Shown here: piece by piece, positions 47,548-57,410 of the stretch
Layout: each line of letters opens with the position of its first letter
How positions within the stretch are numbered: the stretch's first letter is position 1
DNA from: Amycolatopsis granulosa
GTDB taxonomy: Bacteria; Actinomycetota; Actinomycetes; Mycobacteriales; Pseudonocardiaceae
Length of the DNA stretch: 64,000 nt
Direction of reading: 5' to 3'
Assembly: GCF_011758745.1 (NCBI RefSeq)
Contig: NZ_JAANOV010000001.1
Span: 1,984,001 to 2,048,000, forward strand
Made by a program: the position numbers and the translations under genes
The notes under the pieces: model-generated
The model's database searches: none
Seen by the model: the letters and a program-made list of their open reading frames with translations, nothing else
Told to the model about the DNA's origin: nothing

Positions 47548-48321
47548 TCAGGCGGGCCACTCCGGCTTGCGCTTCTCCAGGAACGCCGCCATCCCCTCGC
47601 GGGCCGCGGGGGTCTGTGAGGCCGCCGCCATGACCTCGACCGCGATGGCGTACGCGTCGGCCTCCGGGCGGTCCAGCTGGGCGTAGAGGGTCTGCTTGCC
47701 GAGTGCCTTGCTGGCCCGGCTGCCGCGTGTCGCGCGGGCCAGCAGGTCGGTCACCGCCGGGTCCAGCTCCGCGTCCGGCACCACGCGGTTCACCAGGCCC
47801 CACTCCAGCGCCGTCGCCGCGTCCACGACGTCCCCGGTGAGCGCCAGCTCCATCAGCCGCTTGCGCCCGATCGCCCGCGCCACCGGCACCGCCGGGGTGT
47901 GGCAGAACCAGCCGCCCTTGCCGCCGGGCAGCGCGAAACCGGCCGACTCCGCCGCGACGGCGAGGTCGCACGAGGCGACCAGCTGGCAGCCGGCCGCGGT
48001 CGCGAGCCCGTGCACCCGAGCGATGACGACCTGCGGCACCGACTCCATCGTCCGCATCAGGCGCGTGCACAGCGTCAGCAGCCGCCGGACGCCGTCGTGG
48101 TCGCGGGCGGCCACGTCACCGAAGTCGTGCCCCGCCGAGAACACCGGCCCCGCCCCGGCGAGGACGATGCCCGTCGCATCGGTGGCGGCGGTCTCCTCGA
48201 ACGCGGCCAGCAGCTCGGCCAGGTGGGCCTCCGACAGGGAGTTGCGGCGGGCGGCCCGGTTCATCGTGATCGTGACCGTCGCGTCGTCGCGCTTGACCAG
48301 GATGTGCTCGTACTCGGCCAT
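47548..48321 (-). CDS. Enoyl-CoA hydratase/isomerase family protein
   Basis: A 257-residue crotonase-fold protein. The acyl-CoA oxyanion region GIVLAGAGPVFSAGHDFGDVA and the second loop VVIARVHGLATAAGCQLVASCDLAVAAESAGFALPGGKGGWF are clear. One of the two catalytic Glu of true hydratases is not evident in that second loop, as in ECHDC3-like members, so the reaction may differ. A TAGCGT -10 element precedes the ATG by six bases. It stands alone, 208 bases from the MFS gene downstream and 64 bases from ehuA upstream. Confidence 0.85.
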   Translation of the reverse strand: MAEYEHILVKRDDATVTITMNRAARRNSLSEAHLAELLAAFEETAATDATGIVLAGAGPVFSAGHDFGDVAARDHDGVRRLLTLCTRLMRTMESVPQVVIARVHGLATAAGCQLVASCDLAVAAESAGFALPGGKGGWFCHTPAVPVARAIGRKRLMELALTGDVVDAATALEWGLVNRVVPDAELDPAVTDLLARATRGSRASKALGKQTLYAQLDRPEADAYAIAVEVMAAASQTPAAREGMAAFLEKRKPEWPA

Positions 48322-48327
48322 GGTCCG

Positions 48328-48333
48328 ACGCTA
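48328..48333 (-). promoter_or_regulatory. -10 element TAGCGT of the enoyl-CoA hydratase gene
   Basis: On the minus strand TAGCGT ends six bases before the ATG at 48321, a leaderless layout, and shows that the gene need not depend on the ehu operon upstream. Confidence 0.5.
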
Positions 48334-48385
48334 CCCCGCGACACCGGTGCCGCGCTTCCCCCTGGCGGCGGACGGGCGGGGACGC

Positions 48386-49151
<766 letters not shown>

Positions 49152-49168
<17 letters not shown>

Positions 49169-49808
49169 GGCGTTCCAACCTTCGCACCAGGATCGACGAC
49201 GGGTAGCTGATGAGCAGGAACAGGATGCCCGCCAGCGTGTACGGCTCGAGCACCTGGAAGGTCTGCGCGCCCTGTTCCTTGGCGCGGTTGAGCACCTCGA
49301 GCACGCCGATGCTGAGCAGCAGCGGGGTCTCCTTGAACATCGAGATCATGTAGTTGCCCAGCGCGGGCAGCACCCGCGGCACGGCCTGCGGCAGCACGAT
49401 CCCGGTCCACACCCGGGTCCGCGGGATGCTCAGCGCGGTCGCGGCCTCCCACTGTCCTTTCGGGACGGCGTCGATGCCGGCCCGGTACACCTCCGCGGTG
49501 TAGGTCGCGTAGTGGATGCCGAGCGCGATCACCCCGGTGAGGAACGCCGACGGCGTCACGCCGAGCGCCGGCCAGAGCAGGTAGAAGATGAAGAACACCT
49601 GGATCAGCAGCGGCGTCGAGCGCACGACCTCGATGAACAGGTACACCAGCTGGCTCAGCACCGGTATCCGCGCGCGCCGGAGCAGGGCGAGCACCAGCCC
49701 CAGCACGTAGGCGACCAGCGAGCCGAGCACGGTCAGCTCGACGGTGACCAGCAGTCCCATCAGCAGCAGCGGGATGGATTCGGCGACGTAGTTCCAGTGC
49801 CACGTCAT
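49152..49808 (-). CDS. ehuD: Amino acid ABC transporter permease EhuD
   Basis: One of two membrane subunits, 218 residues and five predicted helices of the HisQM type. GLLVTVELTVLGSLVAYVLGLVLALLRR, the EVVRSTPLLIQVFFIFYLLWPAL region and the EAA loop ATALSIPRTRVWTGIVLPQAVPRVLPALGNYMISMFKETPLL mark it as a PAAT permease. It starts on the last base of ehuC and overlaps ehuA, so the three are translated together. Confidence 0.88.
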
Positions 49809-50515
49809 CAGGTGGTCACCCCCACCCTGGCGAACGCCTTGTCCCGCTTGGGCGGCTGCCGTCCGAGCCGTCTGGCGAGCACGCGTTCGGTCAGGCGCAT
49901 GACCACGGTGATCACGATGGCGATCACCAGGTAGCAGACCAGCTCCACGCCGTAGATCAGCACCAGCTGGCTGCCGTACACCGGCCGCAGCAGCTCGCCC
50001 TTCTCGGTGATCTCCCCGGCCGAGATGAAGTACAGCAGCGCCGTGCTCTTGAGCAGCTGGATGAAGAGGTTGTTGAACGGCGGCAGCATCTCCACGACCG
50101 CCTGCGGCAGGATCACCCGGACCATCCGCTGCGCGGGGCTGAACGACAGCGCGACCGCGCCTTCCTGCTGCGCGCGCGGCACGGACTGCACCGCGCCACG
50201 GACGATCTCCGCGCCGTAGGCGCCGTGGTTCAGCCCGAGCACGATGATGCCGGCGAACAGCGGGACCAGCTTGAACCCGACCAGGGCCGGCAGCACGAAG
50301 TACAGCCAGAACAGCTGCACCACCTCGGACGTCCCGCGGAAGCCCTCCACATACACCCGGCTGACGAACCGCACCGTGCGCGACCGCGAGAGCATCGCGA
50401 GCCCGGCGAGGAAGGACAGCACGATGGTCAGCGCGATGCCACCGGCCGCCGCGGTCACGGTCGCGCCGAGTCCACCGAGGATGGTGCTGATGATGTTGCC
50501 CGTCGAGCCGGACAC
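49808..50515 (-). CDS. ehuC: Amino acid ABC transporter permease EhuC
   Basis: The second HisQM-type permease, 235 residues. ATVTAAAGGIALTIVLSFLAGLAMLSRS, YVEGFRGTSEVVQLFWLYFVLPAL and the EAA loop GAVALSFSPAQRMVRVILPQAVVEMLPPFNNLFIQLLKSTALL are characteristic. The gene begins 22 bases after the ehuB stop. The C-terminal tail is basic (RRLGRQPPKRDK). Confidence 0.88.
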   Translation of the reverse strand: MSGSTGNIISTILGGLGATVTAAAGGIALTIVLSFLAGLAMLSRSRTVRFVSRVYVEGFRGTSEVVQLFWLYFVLPALVGFKLVPLFAGIIVLGLNHGAYGAEIVRGAVQSVPRAQQEGAVALSFSPAQRMVRVILPQAVVEMLPPFNNLFIQLLKSTALLYFISAGEITEKGELLRPVYGSQLVLIYGVELVCYLVIAIVITVVMRLTERVLARRLGRQPPKRDKAFARVGVTT

Positions 50516-50537
50516 GACGCGTCCCCGCCCTCGGGCG

Positions 50538-51431
50538 TCAGGCCGAGCAGAGCTTGTCGGTGGTCAGACCGGGCTTGGGCAGGTTGCTCTGGTCGAACCC
50601 GAACGGCGACGCGATGCGGAGCCATTCCCCGTTGTCGTGCAACGTTTTCAGCTGTGCGTTGAACGCGTCCCGCAGCGAGGTGTCATCCTTCCGGAAGACG
50701 AAACCACCCGCGGTCTGCACCGGCTGCCCGTTCTGGGTGGGCTGGAACCCCGGCGTCACCTCGACCCCCGCGTTCGGGTTCTGCTTCGCCAGCCACTTCA
50801 GCGAGATGTCGGTCAGCGCGGCGCAGTAAACGCGCCCGGTGGTCACCGCGCGCAACATGTTGTCCTGCGTGTCCAGGGTTTCGATCTGGTCGTCGGTCAC
50901 CCCGGCGGCGGTGGCGAAGCCCTTCTCCACCGCGGCCGAGAGCACCGCGAGCTTGACCTTCTTGGCGGCGACGTCGGCGAGCGTGTTGATGCCCTGCGGA
51001 TTCCCCTTGGGCACCAGCAGCGCGGTCAGCGCCGAGTAGTCGGGATCGGAGAACAACGCCGCGTTGCAGCGCGCGGGGGTGATGTTCATGCCGGCGGCCA
51101 CCACGTCGAACTGTTTGGCGTTGAGCGCCGGGATCAGCTGGTCGAACGGCACGACGTTCGCCTGCACCGTGTCGATCCCGATCCCCTTGAACACCGCGCG
51201 CGCCACTTCCGGCGCCTCACCCGTGGTGTTGCCGGAGGTGTCGGCGAAACCGTAGGGCGCCTCGTTGGCAATGCCGATGCGGATCGTTTTCGCATTCTTC
51301 GCGGATTGGAGCGTGTCGCCGCTCCCCGTGCTCTGACAGGCCGCCAACAAGGTCGGCCCCGCGACCGCGGCGGCGCCCAGAACCGCCGATCGCCGGAAGA
51401 AGTCCCGTCGCGTCCATTGACCGTGCGTCAT
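50538..51431 (-). CDS. ehuB: Ectoine-type substrate-binding lipoprotein EhuB
   Basis: The extracellular binding protein of the importer, 297 residues. The N-terminus has a Tat motif RRDFFRR and a lipobox LLAAC followed by Q, so it is folded before export and lipid-anchored. The mature domain is a type II periplasmic-binding fold: KTIRIGIANEAPYGFADTSG, VVPFDQLIPALNAKQFDVVAAGMNITPARC and TAGGFVFRKDDTSLRDAFNAQLKTLHDNGEW. I start at ATG 51431, since the ATG 12 codons upstream would put extra residues before the Tat signal and overlap the promoter leader. It heads ehuBCDA. Confidence 0.88.
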   Translation of the reverse strand: MTHGQWTRRDFFRRSAVLGAAAVAGPTLLAACQSTGSGDTLQSAKNAKTIRIGIANEAPYGFADTSGNTTGEAPEVARAVFKGIGIDTVQANVVPFDQLIPALNAKQFDVVAAGMNITPARCNAALFSDPDYSALTALLVPKGNPQGINTLADVAAKKVKLAVLSAAVEKGFATAAGVTDDQIETLDTQDNMLRAVTTGRVYCAALTDISLKWLAKQNPNAGVEVTPGFQPTQNGQPVQTAGGFVFRKDDTSLRDAFNAQLKTLHDNGEWLRIASPFGFDQSNLPKPGLTTDKLCSA

Positions 51432-51447
51432 CTTCGTCGCACCCCTT

Positions 51448-51472
51448 GTTCGGTTCGGCCGGTTCACCGAAC
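51448..51472. promoter_or_regulatory. Inverted repeat GTTCGGT-N11-ACCGAAC over the ehu promoter
   Basis: A perfect 7-bp inverted repeat that covers the last bases of the ehu -10 element and the region just downstream. This is a likely repressor site. No regulator gene is adjacent to the operon. Confidence 0.5.
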
Positions 51473-51498
51473 GTAGGTGCTTCGATCGGAACGGTCAA
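51470..51498 (-). promoter_or_regulatory. Promoter of ehuBCDA
   Basis: On the minus strand TTGACC (51493-51498) and TACGTT (51470-51475) are spaced by exactly 17 bases, one of the best sigma-70-type matches in the window. The start would fall near 51463, about 32 bases before ehuB. Confidence 0.65.
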
Positions 51499-51585
51499 AA
51501 GAAGCAATGAGATCGCCACTTGCTGTTATCGGAAAGAGATCAACGTTGAGTGTGGACACGAGGCACGGAACGTGACAGATGTGGC

Positions 51586-53607
51586 TCAGTCCTGGGGCAG
51601 GTCGTGGCGTTCCCGGATCACCGTGACGATTTCGTCCATGATCCCGGTCAGCTCGTAGTCCTTCGGCGTGAAAACGCGCGCGATGCCTCGTTCGCGGAGC
51701 AGCCGGGCGTCCCCGGGTGGGATGATTCCGCCGACGATCACCGGGATGTCCCCGGCGCCCGCGGCGCGGAGCCCGTCGACCACCTGCGGCACCACCTCGA
51801 GGTGCGAACCGGACAGCACCGACAGACCGACGACGTGCACGTCCTCCTGCACCGCGGCCGCCACGATCTGCTCCGGGGTGAGCCGGATGCCCTGGTAGAC
51901 CACCTCGAACCCGGCATCCCGGGCGCGCACCGCGACCTGCTCGGCGCCATTGGAGTGGCCGTCCAGTCCGGGCTTGCCAACCAGGATCCGCAGCTTCTCG
52001 CCCAGGTCTTCCCCGGTCGCCCGCACCCGGTCACGCACCCGGGACAGCTCGCCCGCGTCCCCGGACATCGCCGCCGCGGACACCCCGGTGGGTGCCCGGT
52101 ACTCGCCGAACACCTCGCGCAGCGCCCCGGCCCACTCCCCGGTGGTCACGCCGGCCGCCGCGCACGCGAGGGTGGCTTCGAACAGGTTCCCGGAGGTCTT
52201 CGCGACCTCCCGCAGGTGCGCCAGCGACGCATCGGCCACGGCCTGGTCACGGTCGGCACGCCACCGCGCCAGCGCCGCGACGGCCTGCTCCTCCACAACC
52301 GGGTCGACGGTCTCGATCGCCTGGGCACCCTCGGCCTGCAGCGGGCTCGGTTCGGTGGTGGCGAACCGGTTGACCCCGACGACGATCCGCTCGCCGGTCT
52401 CCACCTCCCGCCGGTACTCGGCAAGGGAGGAGACCAGCTGGGACTTCAGGTATCCGCTCTCCACCGCGGCCACCGCACCACCGAGATCCTGCACCTGCTC
52501 GATCTCGGCGCGCGCCCCCGCGACGATCTCTTCCACTTTGGACTCGACGACGTGCGATCCCGCGAAGATGTCCTCGTACTCCAGCAGATCCGTCTCGTAG
52601 GCGAGCACCTGCTGCATGCGCAGCGCCCACTGCTGGTCCCACGGGCGCGGCAGGCCGAGCGCCTCGTTCCACGCCGGCAACTGGATCGCGCGGGCCCGTG
52701 CGTCACGGGACAGCACCACGCCGAGCATCTCCAGCACGATCCGCTGCACGTTGTTCTCCGGCTGCGCCTCGGTCAGCCCGAGCGAGTTGACCTGGACGCC
52801 GTAGCGGAGCCGGCGCGCCTTCGGGTCCGCTATGCCGTACCGGTCGCGCGTGATCTCGTCCCACAACCGGGCGAACGCGCGCATCTTGCACATCTCTTCG
52901 ACGAACCGGACACCGGCGTTGACGAAGAACGAGATCCGGCCGACCACCCTGGCCATGTCGCCCGGCTCGACCTGACCGGAGTCGCGCACCGCGTCCAGCA
53001 CGGCGATCGCGGTGGACAACGCGTAGGCGACCTCCTGCGTCGGGGTCGCGCCCGCCTCCTGCAGGTGGTAGCTGCAGATGTTGATCGGGTTCCACTTCGG
53101 GACGTGGTGCACCGTCCAGGCGATCACGTCGGTGATCAGTCGCAGGCTCGGCGCGGGCGGGAAGATGTGGGTGCCGCGGGACAGGTACTCCTTGATGATG
53201 TCGTTCTGGGTGGTGCCGGTGAGCTGCGCGAGCACCTCGTCCCGGTCGCGGCCGGCCGCGTCGGCCTGCTCCCGCGCGACGGTGACGTAGAGCGCGAGCA
53301 GCCACATCGCGGGGGCGTTGATCGTCATCGAGGTGTTCGCCTCGGCCAGCGGGATACCTTCGAAGAGGCGGCGCATGTCGCCCAGGTGCGCGACGGGCAC
53401 CCCGACCTTGCCGACCTCGCCGCGAGCGAGCGGATGGTCCGGGTCGTAGCCGGTCTGGGTGGGCAGGTCGAAGGCCACCGACAGGCCGGTCTGCCCCTTG
53501 GCGAGGTTGCGGCGGTAGAGCTCGTTGGAGGCTGCTGCCGACGAATGCCCGGCGTAGGTGCGCATGACCCAGGGGCGGTCCCGGTCACGGTCGGTGGGGT
53601 AGGGCAT
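51586..53607 (-). CDS. meaA: Adenosylcobalamin-dependent mutase MeaA (ethylmalonyl-CoA mutase type)
   Basis: A 673-residue single-chain B12 mutase. The acyl-CoA barrel is N-terminal, beginning RTYAGHSSAAASNELYRRNLAKGQTGLSVAFDLPTQTGYD, with NTSMTINAPAMWLL and CSYHLQEAGATPTQEVAYAL further on. The cobalamin domain is C-terminal with the DxHxxG base-off motif in KPGLDGHSNGAEQVAV near residue 545, then VVGLSVLSGSHLEVVP and VIVGGIIPPGD. The split is like methylmalonyl-CoA mutase but the sequence matches actinomycete MeaA, thought to act as ethylmalonyl-CoA mutase. AGGAGG precedes the ATG at 53607. No crotonyl-CoA carboxylase/reductase gene is adjacent. The cofactor may come from the adenosyltransferase at 57889. 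Confidence 0.92.
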   Translation of the reverse strand: MPYPTDRDRDRPWVMRTYAGHSSAAASNELYRRNLAKGQTGLSVAFDLPTQTGYDPDHPLARGEVGKVGVPVAHLGDMRRLFEGIPLAEANTSMTINAPAMWLLALYVTVAREQADAAGRDRDEVLAQLTGTTQNDIIKEYLSRGTHIFPPAPSLRLITDVIAWTVHHVPKWNPINICSYHLQEAGATPTQEVAYALSTAIAVLDAVRDSGQVEPGDMARVVGRISFFVNAGVRFVEEMCKMRAFARLWDEITRDRYGIADPKARRLRYGVQVNSLGLTEAQPENNVQRIVLEMLGVVLSRDARARAIQLPAWNEALGLPRPWDQQWALRMQQVLAYETDLLEYEDIFAGSHVVESKVEEIVAGARAEIEQVQDLGGAVAAVESGYLKSQLVSSLAEYRREVETGERIVVGVNRFATTEPSPLQAEGAQAIETVDPVVEEQAVAALARWRADRDQAVADASLAHLREVAKTSGNLFEATLACAAAGVTTGEWAGALREVFGEYRAPTGVSAAAMSGDAGELSRVRDRVRATGEDLGEKLRILVGKPGLDGHSNGAEQVAVRARDAGFEVVYQGIRLTPEQIVAAAVQEDVHVVGLSVLSGSHLEVVPQVVDGLRAAGAGDIPVIVGGIIPPGDARLLRERGIARVFTPKDYELTGIMDEIVTVIRERHDLPQD

Positions 53608-53701
53608 CGGTGCACCTCCTGCGGAACGACACCCAGAGCGTACTGGGCGGTAACTCGCGTGCAGCCCCGCAAGGACGCACGTCACGTGTGCGAAATCGGC
53701 C

Positions 53702-53731
53702 TGACGTCGCCCGGGCCGCCGGAGTTAGCCT
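53702..53731 (+). promoter_or_regulatory. Promoter of the LysE family gene
   Basis: TGACGT at 53702-53707 and TAGCCT at 53726-53731 with an 18-base spacer; the -10 element ends seven bases before the GTG at 53739, giving a leaderless transcript. Confidence 0.45.
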
Positions 53732-53738
53732 GACAGAC

Positions 53739-54362
53739 GTGACGTGGAGCCTGTACCTGAGCTATCTGGTGTTCGCCCTGATCATCGCGGCATTGCCGGG
53801 CCCGGACACGATGGTGGTGCTGAAGAACGCCCTGTCCGGTGGTGCGCGGGGCGGGCTGTTCACGTGCGCGGGCATCGCGCTGGGCAACTTCGTGCAGGCC
53901 ACCGCGGTCGGGCTCGGGCTGGGCACGCTGATCGTGCAGGTGCGGCCGCTGTTCGAGGGCGTGCGGTGGGCCGGTGTGGCGTACCTGTGCTGGCTCGGGT
54001 TCCAGGCGCTGCGCGGGGCGCGGCGCGGCGACTACGAGACGGTCGGCGCGCTGGAACGCCGCCGGGCGAGCGGCCTGCGCCGGTTCCGCGAGGGGTTCCT
54101 GTCGAACATCACCAACCCGAAGGTGATCGCGTTCTACCTGTCGGTCCTGCCGCAGTTCCTCGACCCGGCGACGACCGGGGCCGGCGATGCGCTGCTGCTG
54201 GCCTACACCGTGCTGGTGGTGGGCACCGTGTGGCAGCTGATGCTGCTGGCCGTGGTGCGCCAGGTGAGCGGTTGGCTGAGCCGGCGCCGCGTCCGCCGCA
54301 CCATGGACGCCCTCACCGGCACCGCGTTGATCGGCTTCGGGATCGGGCTGGCCGTGGAGTGA
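53739..54362 (+). CDS. LysE family translocator
   Basis: A 207-residue exporter with six predicted helices of the LysE/RhtB superfamily. LVFALIIAALPGPDTMVVLKNALSGGARGGLFTCAGIALG is the family N-terminus with the PGP motif, WAGVAYLCWLGFQALRGA the third helix, and GFLSNITNPKVIAFYLSVLPQFLDP the conserved NPK loop. Members export amino acids or related small molecules; the substrate is unknown. The gene is divergent from meaA and ends one base before the stop of the convergent Uma2 gene. Confidence 0.92.
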   Translation: MTWSLYLSYLVFALIIAALPGPDTMVVLKNALSGGARGGLFTCAGIALGNFVQATAVGLGLGTLIVQVRPLFEGVRWAGVAYLCWLGFQALRGARRGDYETVGALERRRASGLRRFREGFLSNITNPKVIAFYLSVLPQFLDPATTGAGDALLLAYTVLVVGTVWQLMLLAVVRQVSGWLSRRRVRRTMDALTGTALIGFGIGLAVE

Positions 54363-54363
54363 G

Positions 54364-54939
54364 TCAGAGCAGGGCGGCCAGGTCGAGCGTGACGGCGAAC
54401 GGCTCGGCAACGGCCGCCTTGCCGGTGTCCGCACCCGCCGGGGTGTAGACCCGCGTGGCCGGGTCGAGGCGGTAGCGGAACAGGGAAACCTGCTGGGGAT
54501 CGTCGGTGAGGTTCTCGATCCGCCAGAAGTGCGGGATTCGCGCATCAGCGTATTCGCCCGGCTTGTCGATCCGGTCCGCGACGACAGAGCCGGGCGACAT
54601 CACCTCGACCACGAGCAGGCAATGCTCCGGCCGGAGCACGGCGTCCTCGTCCAAGGAGCCGTCGTACACGACGAGGTCCGGCCTCCGGTTGAGCAGAGGC
54701 ACGTCGCGGAGCCGGAGATCGACGTCGAAGTCGACTTCGTACGCCGGCCCGCACACCCCGGCCAGGACGTAGGAGAGATTGCGGATGATCCGCTGGTGCG
54801 CCCTGCGAGGAGCCGGAGCCACGACAACGGCTCCATCGACGATTTCCAGACCGCGGCAGACTTCCTCCGGAAGGGCTTCGTAGTCTGCCGCCGTGAGTCC
54901 GTCAGGCGGGAGCACCATCCACTCGGGCAGCGCCGTCAT
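54364..54939 (-). CDS. Uma2 family (DUF820) restriction-endonuclease-like protein
   Basis: A 191-residue PD-(D/E)xK-fold protein. The core has ADYEALPEEVCRGLEIVDGAVVVAPAP, an RRAHQRIIRNLSYVL helix, then the nuclease signature NRRPDLVVYDG with Asp and LLVVEVMSPGSVVADRIDKPGEYADARIPHFWRI with the Glu-x-Met/Lys-type site. Lys, common two residues after the Glu, is replaced by Met here, so activity is uncertain. Uma2 proteins are frequent in actinomycetes and cyanobacteria, function unknown. It starts five bases after the murA stop. Confidence 0.85.
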   Translation of the reverse strand: MTALPEWMVLPPDGLTAADYEALPEEVCRGLEIVDGAVVVAPAPRRAHQRIIRNLSYVLAGVCGPAYEVDFDVDLRLRDVPLLNRRPDLVVYDGSLDEDAVLRPEHCLLVVEVMSPGSVVADRIDKPGEYADARIPHFWRIENLTDDPQQVSLFRYRLDPATRVYTPAGADTGKAAVAEPFAVTLDLAALL

Positions 54940-54944
54940 CGCGC

Positions 54945-56219
54945 TCAGCAGCGCTCCGCCGCGCCGATCACCCGCTCCACCCTGGCCCCCAGCCGGTTCA
55001 GGTTCTCGACGAAGTACGGGTACCCGCGGTCGATGTGGAACACGTCCCAGATCTCGGTGATCCCGTCGGCGCACAGGCCGGCCAGCACCAGGCCCGCGCC
55101 GGCGCGGATGTCGGACGCCCAGACCGGCGCGCTGGACAGCTTGTCGACCCCGCGCACCACGGCGTGGTGACCGTCGGTGCGGGCGTCGGCGCCCAGGCGG
55201 ACCATCTCCTCGATGAACCGGAACCGCGCCTCGTACACGTTCTCGGTGATCATCGACGTGCCCTCGGACACCGCGGAGAGCGCGACGGCGAACGGCTGCA
55301 GGTCGGTGGCGAACCCCGGGTAGGGCAGCGTCACGAAGTCGACCGACTTGGGCCGGTCGTTCTGCACGACCCGGAACCCGCTGTCGTCGAACGTGGTCAC
55401 GTCGGCGCCGGCCATGCGCAGCTTCTCCAGCACCAGGTCCAGGTGGTGCGGGTTGACGCCCTTGACGGTCACGTCGCCCCGGGTCATCGCCGCGGCGAAG
55501 GCCCATGTCGCGCCCACGATCCGGTCGCCGATCACCCGGTGCTCGGTCGGGTGCAGCTCGGACACGCCGTGCACGGTCAGCGTCGAGGTGCCGGCACCCT
55601 CGATCCGCGCGCCCATCTCGTTGAGCATCACGCAGATGTCGACGATCTCCGGTTCCCGCGCGGCGTTGTCGATCACCGTGGTGCCCTCGGCCAGCACCGC
55701 GGCCATCAGGATGTTCTCGGTCGCCCCGACGCTCGGGAAGTCCAGCCAGATCTGCGCGCCCTTGAGCTCGTCAGCCTTGGCCACCACGCAGCCGTGCTCG
55801 ATCGTGCTGGTCGCGCCGAGCGCGCGCAGCCCGTTCTGGTGCATGTCCAGCGGGCGCGACCCGATCGCGTCGCCACCGGGCAGCGCGACGACGGCGCGCT
55901 TGAGGCGTCCCACCAGCGGCCCGAGTACGCAGACCGAGGCACGCAGCTTGCCCATCGCGGGCGAGTCGGCCCGGTGCGACAGCTCGGGCGGGGTCGTGAT
56001 CTTCGCGGTACCGCCGTCCAGGACCACCTCGCACCCGACGCTGCGCAGCACGTCCGCCATCAGGGGGACGTCGAGGATCTGCGGGCAGTTGGTGATGGTC
56101 GTGGTGCCCTCGGCGAGGAGGGCGGCCGCCATCAGCTTGAGAACGCTGTTCTTGGCCCCGACGACCTCGACCTCGCCCACCAGCCGCGCACCACCGTGCA
56201 CGTCGAAGTGCTCGCTCAT
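54945..56219 (-). CDS. murA: UDP-N-acetylglucosamine 1-carboxyvinyltransferase MurA with Asp117
   Basis: The first committed step of peptidoglycan synthesis. The 424-residue inside-out barrel has [20 protein letters not shown] at the start with the catalytic Lys, [15 protein letters not shown], the active-site loop [15 protein letters not shown] and later [17 protein letters not shown] and [22 protein letters not shown]. The residue normally Cys115 in E. coli, attacked by fosfomycin, is Asp117 here. M. tuberculosis MurA has the same change and is intrinsically fosfomycin resistant, so resistance is expected. The ATG at 56219 is used; an ATG three codons up has a nearer GGAAGG. Neighbours match Rv1314c-Rv1315. 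Confidence 0.96.
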   Translation of the reverse strand: MSEHFDVHGGARLVGEVEVVGAKNSVLKLMAAALLAEGTTTITNCPQILDVPLMADVLRSVGCEVVLDGGTAKITTPPELSHRADSPAMGKLRASVCVLGPLVGRLKRAVVALPGGDAIGSRPLDMHQNGLRALGATSTIEHGCVVAKADELKGAQIWLDFPSVGATENILMAAVLAEGTTVIDNAAREPEIVDICVMLNEMGARIEGAGTSTLTVHGVSELHPTEHRVIGDRIVGATWAFAAAMTRGDVTVKGVNPHHLDLVLEKLRMAGADVTTFDDSGFRVVQNDRPKSVDFVTLPYPGFATDLQPFAVALSAVSEGTSMITENVYEARFRFIEEMVRLGADARTDGHHAVVRGVDKLSSAPVWASDIRAGAGLVLAGLCADGITEIWDVFHIDRGYPYFVENLNRLGARVERVIGAAERC

Positions 56220-56372
56220 GGCCGCCATCATGCCTTCCGGTTCGGACACTCGAACGGAGGGGCGGGACATAACGGAGGGCGACGGGGTTCGCACTATCGT
56301 GTCTCACGCTGTGCCCATTTTCCGGCGATCATGTACCTGGCTCCGCACCCGACTGGGGGATCTTTGAGCGAA

Positions 56373-57398
56373 ATGTTGACCCCACCGGCTTCTCCGTCGC
56401 TGCCGGAGGTGCACCGCACCGAGATCGACGGGGTCCCGGTCTTCTGGACGGGCCAGCCCGGCAGGCTCAGCGCGAGCCTGCTGTTCGGGGTCGGCCTCGC
56501 GCACGAGACGTTCCTCGAGACCGGCGTCACGCACCTCGTCGAGCACCTGGCGATGCGGCGCGTGCGCACCAGCCGCTACGACAACAACGCCACCACCGGG
56601 GTCCTCTGCACCAGCTTCGACGTCAGCAGCGCCCCGGAGACCGTGACCGGGCACCTGCGGCGGGTGTGCGAGTCGCTGGCCGACCTGGACACCGGCCCAT
56701 TGCGGCTGGAGCGCGGAGTGCTGCTGGCCGAGGAGCGCGGCACCGACGGTCCCGGGGTGACCGCGTGGCTGCCGTCCGCGCTTTGGTTCGGCAACCGGGC
56801 GTTCGGGCTGGCCGGCAACGTCCAGCTGGCGGCCGTCAACGCCGGCCCGCAGCAGGTGCGTGACTGGTGCGCGCGCTGGTTCCACCGCGGCAACGCCGCG
56901 CTCGTGCTGTCCGGCCCGCCCCCGGCCGGCCTGACGCTCCCCCTGCGCGACGGTCCGCCACGGCAGCCCGTCGAGGTCCCACCGTTCGACCTGCCCACGC
57001 CCGCGTACACGACCATCCCCAACGGCGTGGTGGGCTGTGCGCTGGTCGACTGGACCGCGGAGACGGCGTGCGCGGCCGGGGTGCTCATCCACCGCCTCAC
57101 CGACCGGCTGCGCCACCTCGAGGGCCTGGTCTACGACATCGCTTTCGACCACCAGATGGTCGGCCCGCGACGGGCGGCGCTCGGGTTCGGCGCCGACGTG
57201 CCGGACCAGCACGCCGCCCGGGTGGCCGACGCGATCCGCACCGAGCTGGCCGAGCTGGGCCGCGGTGGGCCGACGGAGGAGGAGCTCGCCGTGGACCGGG
57301 CCGGGCTCGCCGAGGAGATCGCGGAGCGCGAGTTCGGGGTGTCCCGGGCGTTCGACGCGGCGATGAGTGAGCTGACGGGGTGGCCCTCGGCTGCCTAG
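56373..57398 (+). CDS. M16-type zinc peptidase, N-terminal part up to an in-frame amber codon
   Basis: A 341-residue product with the inverted zinc motif HLVEH at residues 54-58 and a likely third ligand Glu near 120 in RGVLLAEERG, so the catalytic half is complete. Later parts follow the M16 barrel pattern (VRDWCARWFHRGNAALVLSG, then LEGLVYDIAFDHQMVGPRRAALGFG). Translation stops at TAG 57396-57398, but the same frame stays open and coding-like for another 159 codons, see the next entry. The start ATG 56373 is uncertain; TTG 56364 and ATG 56331 are in frame, and TATCGT at 56295-56300 is a possible promoter element. It is divergent from murA. Confidence 0.7.
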   Translation: MLTPPASPSLPEVHRTEIDGVPVFWTGQPGRLSASLLFGVGLAHETFLETGVTHLVEHLAMRRVRTSRYDNNATTGVLCTSFDVSSAPETVTGHLRRVCESLADLDTGPLRLERGVLLAEERGTDGPGVTAWLPSALWFGNRAFGLAGNVQLAAVNAGPQQVRDWCARWFHRGNAALVLSGPPPAGLTLPLRDGPPRQPVEVPPFDLPTPAYTTIPNGVVGCALVDWTAETACAAGVLIHRLTDRLRHLEGLVYDIAFDHQMVGPRRAALGFGADVPDQHAARVADAIRTELAELGRGGPTEEELAVDRAGLAEEIAEREFGVSRAFDAAMSELTGWPSAA

Positions 57399-57410
57399 CA
57401 CCAGCGTCGC

